Assembly: GCF_005402965.1 (NCBI RefSeq)
Contig: NZ_BJCF01000031.1
Coordinates: forward strand, 1-53,479
Source: Dolichospermum planctonicum
GTDB taxonomy: Bacteria; Cyanobacteriota; Cyanobacteriia; Cyanobacteriales; Nostocaceae
Length of the DNA stretch: 53,479 bases
Direction: 5' to 3'
Part shown: positions 34,442-43,517 of the stretch, one piece after another
Numbering within the stretch: the stretch's first letter is position 1
How the letters are laid out: each line of letters opens with the position of its first letter
Notes under the pieces: generated by a model
Told to the model about the DNA's origin: nothing
The model's input: only the letters and a program-made list of their open reading frames with translations
The model's database searches: none
Position numbers and translations under genes: made by a program

Positions 34442-34732
34442 TCATTGAAACAAAGACTCCAAATCTCGATAACCACTAACTACACGGACAATTTCAATTC
34501 CACCATTAATAACTCGATAAAGAATCACGTAACCATCTAAAGGAACACCCCGCAAATCAAACCTAATATTTTCATAGCTACGCCCCATATTAGGGAAATT
34601 AGCTAAATACTGACACCTCTTTTCAAACTCATCAACAAAACGCTCTCCAGCATCAATATTTCTAGTAACAAAATAATCAATAATTTCTGATAAATCACGA
34701 CTAGCTTCTGGAGAAATCATAAGTATTTTCAT
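34442..34732 (-). CDS. ParE/RelE-family toxin
   Basis: A 96-residue protein with the ParE-type layout: ISPEASRDLSEIIDYFVTRNIDAGERFVDEFEKRCQ, then the strands LRGVPLDGYVILYRVINGGIEIVRVVSGYRDLESLF. It is encoded 2 bp downstream of its antitoxin. ParE proteins usually poison gyrase. It appears intact. Confidence 0.88.
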   Translation of the reverse strand: MKILMISPEASRDLSEIIDYFVTRNIDAGERFVDEFEKRCQYLANFPNMGRSYENIRFDLRGVPLDGYVILYRVINGGIEIVRVVSGYRDLESLFQ

Positions 34733-34734
34733 CC

Positions 34735-34995
34735 TTATCTCTCTCTCGCTTGACGCAACTTATCCCGCAATTGTGAAATCACAACTTCCCCATTAATACC
34801 TTCACCTCTATCTAATTGTTCAATAGCAACATCCACCTTTTCCCGTGTTTCTTCCACCCAATTCTGATAACCCTTATCCCACTCCAAAAGCAATTTTAAC
34901 GCCTTACTAATTACATCTTCAGGATTTGTATATCTACCTGTGGCAATTTGCGCTTGAATAATTTGCTCTAATTCCGGTTTAATTTGGATATTCAT
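34735..34995 (-). CDS. ParD-type antitoxin
   Basis: An 86-residue protein with an N-terminal ribbon-helix-helix (MNIQIKPELEQIIQAQIATGRYTNPEDVISKALKLL), which binds DNA and autoregulates. A C-terminal toxin-binding helix (EQLDRGEGINGEVVISQLRDK) follows. It forms an operon with the ParE-like gene. Confidence 0.88.
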   Translation of the reverse strand: MNIQIKPELEQIIQAQIATGRYTNPEDVISKALKLLLEWDKGYQNWVEETREKVDVAIEQLDRGEGINGEVVISQLRDKLRQARER

Positions 34996-35020
34996 AATTT
35001 TACCTTTTTATACTAATTGC

Positions 35021-35225
35021 TCAAAATCTGGAAGAGAAAAACCTTTCCACTTTCAACATTAAATAATCAGCACTCACTCGTAGAGATTTCAACAATAACC
35101 TATCAGATTCACTTAATTGATTATTTTGATTTTTTTCTAATAGTTGAAAATGTAATTCTTGCTGACTTTGGTGGAATTTGACTTTGAGCAATATTTAATA
35201 ATTCCTCAATCGTTAACTCTTGCAT
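35021..35225 (-). pseudogene. Frameshifted small gene of a cyanobacterial antitoxin-like family
   Basis: From ATG 35225 (AGGAG upstream) the frame reads MQELTIEELLNIAQSQIPPK. One base later a second frame continues as QQELHFQLLEKNQNNQLSES... to a TGA at 35021. Joined, they give a ~67-residue helical protein of a family often found beside toxin genes. The original frame stops ~14 codons after the shift. A sequencing error is possible, but so is real decay in this patch. Confidence 0.65.
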
Positions 35226-35349
35226 AGCTATTAATTCTCCTTATAATTTCAGATGTGCATACTTTTGGTAATGAATAATATTTCAGATTTTATTGATTTT
35301 CAAGAGATTCAGATTGAGAATTGGTTTGTTTAGATTATAAATATTTTTT

Positions 35350-35486
35350 GTCTGAATCAGGATGCCCAGGATTAGAGGATTAATAGGATTTTATATGAAT
35401 ATTTATCTGGAAATATTCCAGATTTTAAAGATTAGTTTTTTTCTTCATTCTGTACATCCTTAAATCCTGGATATCCTGATTCAGAC
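35350..35486. mobile_element. ~137-bp MITE-like element
   Basis: Imperfect 24-bp terminal inverted repeats (GTCTGAATCAGGATGCCCAG... at 35350 and the complement ending TATCCTGATTCAGAC at 35486) enclose an AT-rich core without coding capacity. Partial copies are at ~32703-32785, 32803-32900 and 31703-31775. Confidence 0.7.
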
Positions 35487-35573
35487 AGTAGGGTGTCATT
35501 AACTCCGTGTCCTCTGCGCCTGGAGTGGTTCGTTAAAAACAATCCAGGGGCGGACAAACCGCCCCCATTAAAA

Positions 35574-37655
35574 TCAGGTAACACCAAAAACAATCACCAA
35601 GCCCAAAACAGCCCCAAAAACGATCAAGGCATAGAATTGAACCCGACCATTTTCCAAGTATTTCAAACCTTCACCACTGACAAGAGTAAAGAAACCCGTG
35701 AGATTAACAGCACCGTCAACAACGCGGAAATCAACTTCCATCACTTGTCTAGCCACACGACGCAAACCGAGAACAAAAACACGATGATAAATATCATCAA
35801 AGTACCATTTATTCAAGGATAAATCATAGAGTGGTTGAATTTTAGAAGCGATCGCACTAGGATCAATTTTGCGAGCCAAATACATCAGCACTGCTAAAGT
35901 AATCCCAATCACAGAAACCGCCACAGAACTACCAGCCATCACATAAAATTCATGGGGGTCAAATTCCGCAGCCTTTTCCAGAACTTCGGCTAAAGTTTCG
36001 CTAGGGGGAAAGATAAACTGCTCAAAATAATTGGCATAGGGAGTACCCACCAAACCAATTAACATAGAAGGAATAGCCAAAACCACCAAAGGTAAACTCA
36101 TAGTCCAAGGAGACTCATGGGGAGAATGGCTGTGTCCGTGGGATTCATGGGAATGACTATCTAATTCTCCCTTTTTCATCGCCCCAGGACCGAAATTAGG
36201 AGCTAATTCTGCTGTACCTGATTTTTGTGCCAAAGCAGCAGCATTTTTGAGTTTTACCTTGATTTTCTCATCATTACCCCGGAATTTACCTTCAAATGTT
36301 GAGAAATACATTCTAAACATATAAAAAGCTGTAATTCCTGCTGTCACCCAACCAATAAACCACAGGAAGGGGTTAGCAGCAAAGGCCGCGCCCAAAATTT
36401 CATCTTTTGACCAAAAACCGGCAAAGGGAGGAATCCCTGCAATGGCCAGGCAGCCAATCAAAAATGTGAAACCGGTCACGGGCATATATTTCCGCAGTCC
36501 GCCCATTAAGCGCATATCTTGCGCTAGTACGGGGTCATGACCAACAACTGCTTCCATACCATGAATTACCGAACCAGAACCCAAGAATAGCATCGCTTTA
36601 AAATAAGCGTGAGTCATCAGGTGGAATAAACCGGCGCTATAAGCACCCACACCCATGGCCATCACCATGTAACCGAGTTGGGAAATGGTGGAATAAGCCA
36701 AACCCTTTTTAATGTCATTTTGGGTAATGGCGATAGTTGCCCCTAAAAACGCCGTCAATGCGCCAGTAAAAGCAATTACGTTCATTGCTGCTGGCACATT
36801 TTCAAATACTGGATACATCCGGGCAATGAGGAATACACCCGCTGCTACCATTGTCGCTGCATGGATGAGGGCAGAAATGGGAGTAGGACCTTCCATTGCG
36901 TCTGGTAGCCAGACATGGAGTGGGAATTGGGCCGATTTAGCAACAGGTCCAAGGAAGACTAAAATCGCCAACACAATGGCGAGGAAATTGCTAATAGAGC
37001 CAGTTTCTACTAGGTTTGATAGGCGATCGCCCATGACCATAAAATCAAAGCTTCCTGTCGCCCAGAACAGCCCCAAAATGCCTAATAATAAGCCGAAGTC
37101 ACCGACCCGGTTTGTAACAAATGCTTTTTGGCAGGCCTCTGCTGCGGCTTTGCGGTCATACCAAAAGCCCACTAGGAGGTAGGAACACATCCCCACCAAT
37201 TCCCAGAAAATGTAAACTTGTACCAGGTTGGGGCTGACCACCAAACCTAACATGGAAGAGCCAAATAAGCTGAGATAGGCATAAAACCGCACATAACCGG
37301 GGTCATGAGCCATGTAGCCATCGGTGTAAATCATCACCAAAACTGCTACTGTGGTGACAATTACCAGCATTAAGGCTGTAAGGTGGTCAATAGTGTAGCC
37401 CATAGTCAGGTGAAAATTTCCTGCTGCTGCCCATTCCAGGGTGCGGAGGTAAGGTGCATGGCCTTGAATTTGACTCCACAGCAAGGCCGACGACAGAACC
37501 ATAGAAGCTCCCATAAGGGAGATAATGACTACAGCATTTAATTGTCGCAGGCGGTTTGTCACCTGATTGATCGAGATTAGCCCTAGACCGACTAGCATTG
37601 CTCCCAAGAGAGGTAATACTGGAATCAGCCAGGCATACTGATAGATTAATTCCAT
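35574..37655 (-). CDS. ndhF: NAD(P)H-quinone oxidoreductase subunit 5 (NdhF)
   Basis: 693 residues from ATG 37655; a GTG directly upstream would add one. A proton-pumping membrane subunit of the NDH-1 complex in thylakoids, used in respiration and cyclic electron flow. About 16 helices are visible. YAYLSLFGSSMLGLVVSPNLVQVYIFWELVGMCSYLLVGFW and the FVTNRVGDFGLLLGI, PLHVWLPDAMEGPTPISALIHAATMVAAG and AYSTISQLGYM segments are conserved. The His-rich loop SHSHESHGHSHSPHES (~490) is cytoplasmic. The sequence fits the NdhF1 (respiratory/cyclic) type, not the CO2-uptake paralogues, but this is by impression. No ndhD follows within the window. Confidence 0.95.
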   Translation of the reverse strand: MELIYQYAWLIPVLPLLGAMLVGLGLISINQVTNRLRQLNAVVIISLMGASMVLSSALLWSQIQGHAPYLRTLEWAAAGNFHLTMGYTIDHLTALMLVIVTTVAVLVMIYTDGYMAHDPGYVRFYAYLSLFGSSMLGLVVSPNLVQVYIFWELVGMCSYLLVGFWYDRKAAAEACQKAFVTNRVGDFGLLLGILGLFWATGSFDFMVMGDRLSNLVETGSISNFLAIVLAILVFLGPVAKSAQFPLHVWLPDAMEGPTPISALIHAATMVAAGVFLIARMYPVFENVPAAMNVIAFTGALTAFLGATIAITQNDIKKGLAYSTISQLGYMVMAMGVGAYSAGLFHLMTHAYFKAMLFLGSGSVIHGMEAVVGHDPVLAQDMRLMGGLRKYMPVTGFTFLIGCLAIAGIPPFAGFWSKDEILGAAFAANPFLWFIGWVTAGITAFYMFRMYFSTFEGKFRGNDEKIKVKLKNAAALAQKSGTAELAPNFGPGAMKKGELDSHSHESHGHSHSPHESPWTMSLPLVVLAIPSMLIGLVGTPYANYFEQFIFPPSETLAEVLEKAAEFDPHEFYVMAGSSVAVSVIGITLAVLMYLARKIDPSAIASKIQPLYDLSLNKWYFDDIYHRVFVLGLRRVARQVMEVDFRVVDGAVNLTGFFTLVSGEGLKYLENGRVQFYALIVFGAVLGLVIVFGVT

Positions 37656-37745
37656 CACTAACGCCTACTTTTAGAATTCTGTACAAACAAAGGGTGAGTT
37701 AACTGAAGAATCAGAACTGTTAGTAATTGTGACATAGACCCTTGA

Positions 37746-37782
37746 GGATAAAATACCCCACCTGATACCCTTTGAGTGGGGT
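37746..37782 (-). terminator. Terminator downstream of the thioredoxin-like gene
   Basis: Stem ACCCCAC/GTGGGGT (37755-37761 and 37776-37782). Read on the minus strand it is followed by ATTTTATC. It separates the thioredoxin-like gene from ndhF. Confidence 0.65.
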
Positions 37783-37937
37783 GTTAAGCATGGTTTTAGA
37801 TTTGGGACTCACCAAGCACCAAATCAATTAAAATAGCTTACTGAGCCTACTGTAATGCTTACGCCTCTAAAATAGCCTAACAGTCAGCCTTGGGGCTATA
37901 AAATTTCTAAAAACTTCTGCTTTTTGTCTTTTGTCAC

Positions 37938-38345
37938 TTACTTTTTAATTGCACTTAATTGTACATCGTTGTATTTTAATTCGGCTGTTTTTATGCCAGT
38001 GTCAGTTTTATTAGTGATTTTGTAAGTAAGTTGAATTGCTTCTAAGGCTTGACGTAAATCGTCTCTACCACAAAAACCTTCTAAGCGTTGCTTGACTATT
38101 CCTTTTTCAATTAGCAGTAAAGTCGGTAGGGATTTGAGGCGATAGGTATTAGACAACTTGAAATTTTGATCAGCGTTGACTCCGGCCAACTTAATTTCAT
38201 CACCACATTGGGTTTGAAATTGCAATAAAAGCGGGTGAATAACGCGACATAGAGCGCACCAGGGCGCTTCAAAATAAACTAAAACGGGAACTGGAGATGC
38301 CAAAACTTCTTGATTAAATGTCCGTTCACTGACCGAAAACACCAT
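37938..38345 (-). CDS. Thioredoxin-family protein with WCALC active site
   Basis: A 135-residue thioredoxin fold: PVLVYFEAPWCALC (Cys30, Cys33), IKLAGVNADQNFKLSNTYRLKSLPTLLLIEKG with the cis-Pro, and a C-terminal extension of ~25 residues. CALC replaces the usual CGPC, which should change redox potential and partner choice. Otherwise the fold looks complete. It is monocistronic, with its own terminator. Confidence 0.87.
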   Translation of the reverse strand: MVFSVSERTFNQEVLASPVPVLVYFEAPWCALCRVIHPLLLQFQTQCGDEIKLAGVNADQNFKLSNTYRLKSLPTLLLIEKGIVKQRLEGFCGRDDLRQALEAIQLTYKITNKTDTGIKTAELKYNDVQLSAIKK

Positions 38346-38794
38346 GATGCCTCTTGGAATATAAGGTTTTTATATGAAAACAAAAACAATGGTCAGTAGC
38401 AGCAATTGGTAAGTCATTAAAAGAACATCTGATTTTTAGATTTTTCTGTGAACAAATAAACCACCGTGAATGTCGCGCTGGCTGTTCTCAATGTTCAAAT
38501 CCTGATTGCTATTGACTACTACTGCCTTATAAGACTTTGACAATGCTGATAGCGTATATTGCTGTAGTTCATACATTGCTGTTTATTTCCCGTTTTTACC
38601 AAGGTAGAAAGCTACTTATTGTTTACGGGGATAAATTCTGCCTGAGACTGAGGAACAAATCCTTTTTTCCACCTTAGTGAAAAACAGTCTCATGATAGAT
38701 GCTGAAATTTATCCTACATTGTTTTGGTAGCAAGTGATGATCACAAAATTTTATTAAATTTATATTTTTTGTTAATCTTGGGGATCAGACGAAA
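38346..38794. other. Intergenic region without recognised gene
   Basis: 449 bp. Short frames only, no strong hairpin, no repeat of note. It may hold the promoter of the thioredoxin-like gene and the 3' region of the NnrU-like gene. Confidence 0.5.
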
Positions 38795-39508
38795 CTACCA
38801 CATTATCCTACTTGTTGCCACGAATAACAAGGGGTGAGACCACCATAATAAACCAGTAAAAATGGCAACTCCTAAATAAGCAGGACGCAGAAATTCCTGC
38901 CAGTTTAAAGATTGACGGCCATCAATAATTGCTTGAAAGGGAATAATAGAAGTCCGCTGCTTGAGAAGTGCAAAAGCTTCTCCATAGCGTTGACTTAAAC
39001 GCCGATCTCCATGCCATACTCCAAAAAGGTGATGTAGTATCAGACCTATTGAAGTAACAAGAGTGAAGCTAGTACCTAACCAGAGAGTATGGGCTACACA
39101 CCAAATTACCTGTCCCACCATTTGCGGGTGACGGGTAATACGGATAATCCCGGTTTCATAAAGATGAACTTGGGGCTTTTGAATAGCGGCAATTTCTAGT
39201 AAATTGAAGGTAGCCGGATATAAAAACAAAAAAGATACAGCAGATAATATCCAAACTAATGTTCCTACCCCCGGAATACCTTGCACCTGCCAAAGTTGCC
39301 ATCCATCATAACGATGATTAAAAAAGTAAACAATTAATAGCACGGCTAAGGGTAAGCTGATTAATGCGAATAAAATGCGATAAAGCCGCGGTCCAATGTA
39401 TTTTTCAGCCCAAGGACGCATAGCAGCACCTCCACTATGGGCAATTGCAAAAACTAATTGTAACCCCAGTATGACAAAATGACTGGGAGTAAACCAAGAA
39501 TTGGGCAT
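38795..39508 (-). CDS. NnrU-family membrane protein (possible 15-cis-zeta-carotene isomerase)
   Basis: 237 residues with about six membrane helices. FAIAHSGGAAMRPWAEKYIGPRLYRILFALISLPL and GIIRITRHPQMVGQVIWCVAHTLWLG are hallmarks of the NnrU/Z-ISO family; the conserved His in RHPQ and AHS could bind haem. In plants and some cyanobacteria the homologue isomerises 15-cis-zeta-carotene. This role is inferred from the family. It diverges from the RbcR-type regulator gene across 245 bp. Confidence 0.8.
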   Translation of the reverse strand: MPNSWFTPSHFVILGLQLVFAIAHSGGAAMRPWAEKYIGPRLYRILFALISLPLAVLLIVYFFNHRYDGWQLWQVQGIPGVGTLVWILSAVSFLFLYPATFNLLEIAAIQKPQVHLYETGIIRITRHPQMVGQVIWCVAHTLWLGTSFTLVTSIGLILHHLFGVWHGDRRLSQRYGEAFALLKQRTSIIPFQAIIDGRQSLNWQEFLRPAYLGVAIFTGLLWWSHPLLFVATSRIMW

Positions 39509-39560
39509 GATAGATAAAACTCAATTTAAGATTCTCAAAAACGAAAGAAGTTACTATTTA

Positions 39561-39581
39561 TGGGTAAACATTGGGTAAACA
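39561..39581. promoter_or_regulatory. Direct repeat in the divergent nnrU-like/rbcR promoter region
   Basis: TGGGTAAACA occurs twice in 21 bp between the divergent NnrU-like and LysR genes. It could be an operator, but this is only suggested by position. Confidence 0.3.
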
Positions 39582-39753
39582 TCTTGAATTTTAACAGATT
39601 ATACACGACAGGATTTCTGTCAATATGTTGTGGTAAGTGTTTTAGTTAGTTCTTTAAATTTAACTATTGCCTAAATTATGACTAGTCGCAAAGCTACTCA
39701 CCCCGATTTATTTTTCCAGCTACTCATACATCCAAATTTCTGGGTTAAGCCTT

Positions 39754-40767
39754 ATGTCTGACCTTCCTTTTACATTAGATCAGTTACGTATTCTCAAAGC
39801 TATCGCCCAAGAAGGGAGTTTTAAACGGGCTGCTGATAGTCTTTATGTCTCCCAACCGGCTGTCAGTTTGCAAGTTCAAAACCTGGAAAGGCAATTGGAT
39901 GTTCCCATATTTGACAGGGGAGGCCGTCGCGCTCAATTAACAGAGGCGGGACATCTACTCCTGAGTTATGGGGAAAAAATCCTCAGTTTATGTCAGGAAA
40001 CCTGCCGCGCTATTGAGGACTTGCAAAATCTTCAAGGTGGTACATTAATTGTCGGCGCGTCCCAAACCACTGGTACTTATCTTTTACCGAAAATGATCGG
40101 CTTATTCCGACAAAAGTATCCAGATGTGGCTGTGCAATTGCACGTCCATTCTACCAGACGCACCGCTTGGAGTGTTGCCAATGGCCAGATTGATCTGGCG
40201 ATCATTGGTGGGGAAATTCCCGCTGAATTGGGGGAGTCTTTAAAAACTATTCCTTATGCTGAGGATGAATTGGCACTCATTTTACCCACGTCCCATCCCT
40301 TTGCTAAATTAGAAACAATCCAAAAAGAAGACCTATATAAACTACAATTCATTGCTCTCGACTCCCAATCAACCATCCGCAAAGTTATTGACCAGGTGCT
40401 GGCACGTTGTAATATTGACACCAGGCGGTTTAAGTTGGAAATGGAACTTAATTCCATAGAAGCGATTAAAAATGCCGTCCAGTCTGGCTTAGGTGCTGCC
40501 TTTGTCTCTACTTCTGCCATTGCTAAAGAATTACAAATGGGTGTTCTCCATCATGCACCAATCCAGGACGTTGTAGTCAAGCGTACACTTTGGTTAATAT
40601 TTAACCCTAGCCGTTATAGATCCAAAGCAGCAGAGGCTTTTAGTCAGGAGATATTACCTGAATTTGCTAACCCAGTTTGGATTCAGGATATGTTAAAGTT
40701 AACACAAATGGATCTAGTCGTAAATACATTAGACCTAGCGGCACCAAACCCTACTGATGGCAGTTAA
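39754..40767 (+). CDS. rbcR: RbcR-type LysR transcriptional regulator
   Basis: 337 residues. An N-terminal winged HTH ([39 protein letters not shown]) is followed by a LysR effector domain ([51 protein letters not shown]). The ~20-residue C-terminal extension and HTH sequence are typical of RbcR (ycf30), which controls Rubisco and carbon-assimilation genes; related paralogues CmpR and NdhR are alternatives. The divergent NnrU-like gene and the nearby ndhF fit a photosynthetic locus. Confidence 0.85.
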   Translation: MSDLPFTLDQLRILKAIAQEGSFKRAADSLYVSQPAVSLQVQNLERQLDVPIFDRGGRRAQLTEAGHLLLSYGEKILSLCQETCRAIEDLQNLQGGTLIVGASQTTGTYLLPKMIGLFRQKYPDVAVQLHVHSTRRTAWSVANGQIDLAIIGGEIPAELGESLKTIPYAEDELALILPTSHPFAKLETIQKEDLYKLQFIALDSQSTIRKVIDQVLARCNIDTRRFKLEMELNSIEAIKNAVQSGLGAAFVSTSAIAKELQMGVLHHAPIQDVVVKRTLWLIFNPSRYRSKAAEAFSQEILPEFANPVWIQDMLKLTQMDLVVNTLDLAAPNPTDGS

Positions 40768-40915
40768 AAGATTCCAGTATCATTAGATTAATTGCTAATG
40801 ACTACTGGACTAAATCGGACTTAATTTATTAATTTGATACTGCATAAATACCTAAATTACAGTAATTATCCAGTTTAAATGCGTAACAGCTTAATCACCA
40901 CTGACTAAAGATAAT

Positions 40916-42295
40916 ATGCAAGTCCACTGCACTCGTCCCCACTGTCAACGTCCCGAAAATCACTTTACTGATTTAGATGATATTCACACCTTAAAAACAG
41001 TACAACAGAAATATTGTATTACCTGCGGTATGCCGCTGATTTTACGTGACCGATATTTGCCAATTAAACTTTTGGGTCAGGGGGGTTTTGGTGCGGCTTT
41101 TTTAGCAATTGACCGCGATACTCCCAGTTTGCGTCAATGTGTGATTAAACAATTTCAGCCCAGCATTAATTTAACAGAAGAAGCCTTAGAAAAAGCCAAA
41201 ATTCTCTTTGCACAAGAAGCAGAAGTTTTAGAAGCAATAGGTAATGAACATCCGCAAATACCTAATTTATTTGCTTTTTTTACGATTACAGTTCCTAGTT
41301 TACAAAGCTTACAAATAAATAAACCGCAGCAGTTTTTTTATTTAGTTCAGCAATATATTCATGGACAAACTTTAGAGGAAGAATTAATTCAACAGGGTAA
41401 TTTTTCTGAACAAAAAGTTATGGAAATACTCAAAGAAATTCTCCCAGTTCTCCAGTTTATTCATGACAGAAATATTATCCATAGAGATATTAAACCTTCC
41501 AATATTATGCGTTGTCGTGATGGTAAGCTCTTTTTGCTAGATTTCGGTGCAGTTAAATTAATTGCTAATGCGTCCCCTAGTTCTACGGGCATTTATTCTT
41601 TAGGATTTGCACCTCCAGAACAAATGAACAGTAGTCAAGTATTTCCATCTACGGATTTGTATGCCTTAGCTGTTACTCTATTAACGTTACTGACAGGTCA
41701 AGAAAGGAGTAAGCTATTTAACGCTTATACAAATCAATGGCAATGGCGGGCGCAAATCACCCTGAAACCGCGACTGGCAGATATTTTAGATAAAATGCTC
41801 CTACCTGCTGCTAGTGAGCGTTTTCAGTCAGCACAGGCGGTGCTAGAGGCTCTTTTTCCTCCTTCGGTTGCACCAACAACATCATCACAATTCCCAACTC
41901 AACCACCTCACCCACAACCAATTCAGCCTCAAGTATCAAATCAACCAACTTTTACTATTTGGGAATTATTATCTGGAGCCGCTTTTAGTGGGTTTGAAGG
42001 GGCATTAATTGCGATCGCTTTTTTCAGTTTATCCAAAAATATTATCATCACTTTTCTAATTTCTATTGTGATTTTGAGTGGTTTAATTTTCGCTCAAACT
42101 AGACGCTGGCTGGAAAAATTTGATTTGCTAATTATCCCCGCAATCAGTTTGACAATTATATTTTTTATCCCTTATTTACGAGGTGATATTGGCATTGAGC
42201 AAATAATTATTTTAGCTGTGGCTGCGGCGTTAATTTCAATGATATCAACAACCTTATTTAAGCTCATTTATAAACTATTATCTTCCCTGCTTTAG
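40916..42295 (+). CDS. Membrane-anchored Ser/Thr protein kinase with N-terminal zinc ribbon
   Basis: 459 residues. An N-terminal zinc-ribbon-like module has Cys5, Cys10, Cys34 and Cys37 (KYCITCGMPL). The Hanks-type kinase domain (~47-310) has GQGGFGAAF, the ATP lysine Lys78 (CVIKQF), HRDIKPSNI (189-197), DFG (209-211) and an APPEQ-type activation end. A Pro/Gln linker (~318-342) and about four membrane helices (~345-455) follow. The APE region reads APPEQMNSSQ, typical of cyanobacterial kinases. Two genes for solute-binding proteins follow closely; they may supply the input signal. Confidence 0.9.
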   Translation: MQVHCTRPHCQRPENHFTDLDDIHTLKTVQQKYCITCGMPLILRDRYLPIKLLGQGGFGAAFLAIDRDTPSLRQCVIKQFQPSINLTEEALEKAKILFAQEAEVLEAIGNEHPQIPNLFAFFTITVPSLQSLQINKPQQFFYLVQQYIHGQTLEEELIQQGNFSEQKVMEILKEILPVLQFIHDRNIIHRDIKPSNIMRCRDGKLFLLDFGAVKLIANASPSSTGIYSLGFAPPEQMNSSQVFPSTDLYALAVTLLTLLTGQERSKLFNAYTNQWQWRAQITLKPRLADILDKMLLPAASERFQSAQAVLEALFPPSVAPTTSSQFPTQPPHPQPIQPQVSNQPTFTIWELLSGAAFSGFEGALIAIAFFSLSKNIIITFLISIVILSGLIFAQTRRWLEKFDLLIIPAISLTIIFFIPYLRGDIGIEQIIILAVAAALISMISTTLFKLIYKLLSSLL

Positions 42296-42328
42296 AAAAA
42301 ATATCCTTAACCCCAAAACCACAAACTT

Positions 42329-43336
42329 ATGTCTCCCAAAAAAGAAACTCTTCCCCTGCTTCTATATTTGATTGCTACCATTAGTTTAATGTTGGTTGGT
42401 TCATCGTTTATCATTTTTATAATTAGTTCCGAGATAACATCTACTTCTCCCAGTTCAGTAACTAGTTGCAACGTCTCTAATCTTCCCCAAGGGATTTTTA
42501 GTTATGGTGGTAGTACCACCTGGGCTACTCTTCGTAAAGACGTAGATTCTGTACTACAAAAAATTTGTCCTCAGTTTGTTTTACGTTACATACAACCACT
42601 TTTTAAAGACCCAGGTTCGGGAACTGGGATTCAAATGTTGATAGATAATCAACTAGCTTTTATTCAATCTTCCCGCTCCATTAAATTAGAAGAAACCAGC
42701 CAAGCGCAACAAAAAGGATTCAGGTTAAAAGAAATTATCGTAGCAATTGATGCTATTGCGATCGCAGTTAATCATAACTTAAATATCCCCGGATTAACCA
42801 CTGCCCAGATTAAAGATATTTACACTGGTAAAGTTACTAACTGGCAAAAATTAGGTGGTGCAAATTTACCTATTATTCCCTTATCCCGCAGTCAAGAAGC
42901 TGGTGGTACAGTGGATTTTTTTATTGAATATGTTCTTAATAAAGATAAATTTGGTAACAATGTTAATTACATTCCTACAACCACAGAAGCCCTGAGAAAA
43001 ATAGCCAATACTCCGGGGGGAATTTATTACGGTTCCGCTCCTGAAATCGTCCCGCAATGTACCATTAAATCCCTACCAATTGGACGAACAAACGGGCAAT
43101 TTGTCACACCTTATCAACAACCAGAAATAGCTCAGTCTCAATGTCCAAATCAGCGTAACCAGTTGAACAATGAGAATTTTCGCAATGGAAATTACCCAAT
43201 CACCCGCAACTTATTTGTAATAATCAAACAAAATGGTCAATCAGATCAACAAGCTGGAGAAGCTTATGCAAATTGGTTATTAACATCTCAAGGTCAAGAA
43301 CTGATTGAAAAAGCTGGGTTTGTGAGAATCAAATGA
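42329..43336 (+). CDS. PstS-like substrate-binding protein
   Basis: 335 residues with an N-terminal membrane anchor or signal (~10-33) and a periplasmic binding domain of the PBP-like/PstS type: GIFSYGGSTTWA, DPGSGTGIQMLIDNQLAFIQSSR, VNHNLNIPGLTTAQIKDIYTGKVTNWQKLGG and PLSRSQEAGGTVDFF. The phosphate-site serine motifs are varied, so the ligand may be phosphate or another oxyanion. No permease or ATPase gene is adjacent. It lies 33 bp after the kinase gene. Confidence 0.87.
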   Translation: MSPKKETLPLLLYLIATISLMLVGSSFIIFIISSEITSTSPSSVTSCNVSNLPQGIFSYGGSTTWATLRKDVDSVLQKICPQFVLRYIQPLFKDPGSGTGIQMLIDNQLAFIQSSRSIKLEETSQAQQKGFRLKEIIVAIDAIAIAVNHNLNIPGLTTAQIKDIYTGKVTNWQKLGGANLPIIPLSRSQEAGGTVDFFIEYVLNKDKFGNNVNYIPTTTEALRKIANTPGGIYYGSAPEIVPQCTIKSLPIGRTNGQFVTPYQQPEIAQSQCPNQRNQLNNENFRNGNYPITRNLFVIIKQNGQSDQQAGEAYANWLLTSQGQELIEKAGFVRIK

Positions 43337-43371
43337 GCTTTATACCCGACCCTAAATCTTGTGGTGCGGGC

Positions 43372-43467
43372 ATCTTGCCCGCTATAATTATCCAAATCTT
43401 GCCCGCTATAATTATCCAAATCTTGCCCGCTATAATTATCCAAATCTTGCCCGCTATAATTATCCAA
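43372..43467. repeat. 4 x 24-bp tandem repeat between the binding-protein genes
   Basis: Four perfect units beginning ATCTTGCCCGCTATAATTAT. The array starts inside a dispersed GGTGCGGGCATCTTGCCCGC hairpin, from which it may have expanded. It lies between the stop of the PstS-like gene and the next start. Confidence 0.95.
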
Positions 43468-43517
43468 ATTAAATGCAGTTTAAATGCAGTCCAGTTGACC
43501 ACCATCAGAAAAAACTT

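Noticed and set aside
36712..37182. 156-codon plus-strand frame inside ndhF
   Set aside because: It is the antisense of a well-conserved membrane protein, with no motif of its own.
43372..43467. CRISPR-like array
   Set aside because: The 24-bp units are contiguous with no spacers, so this is a tandem repeat. No cas genes are present.
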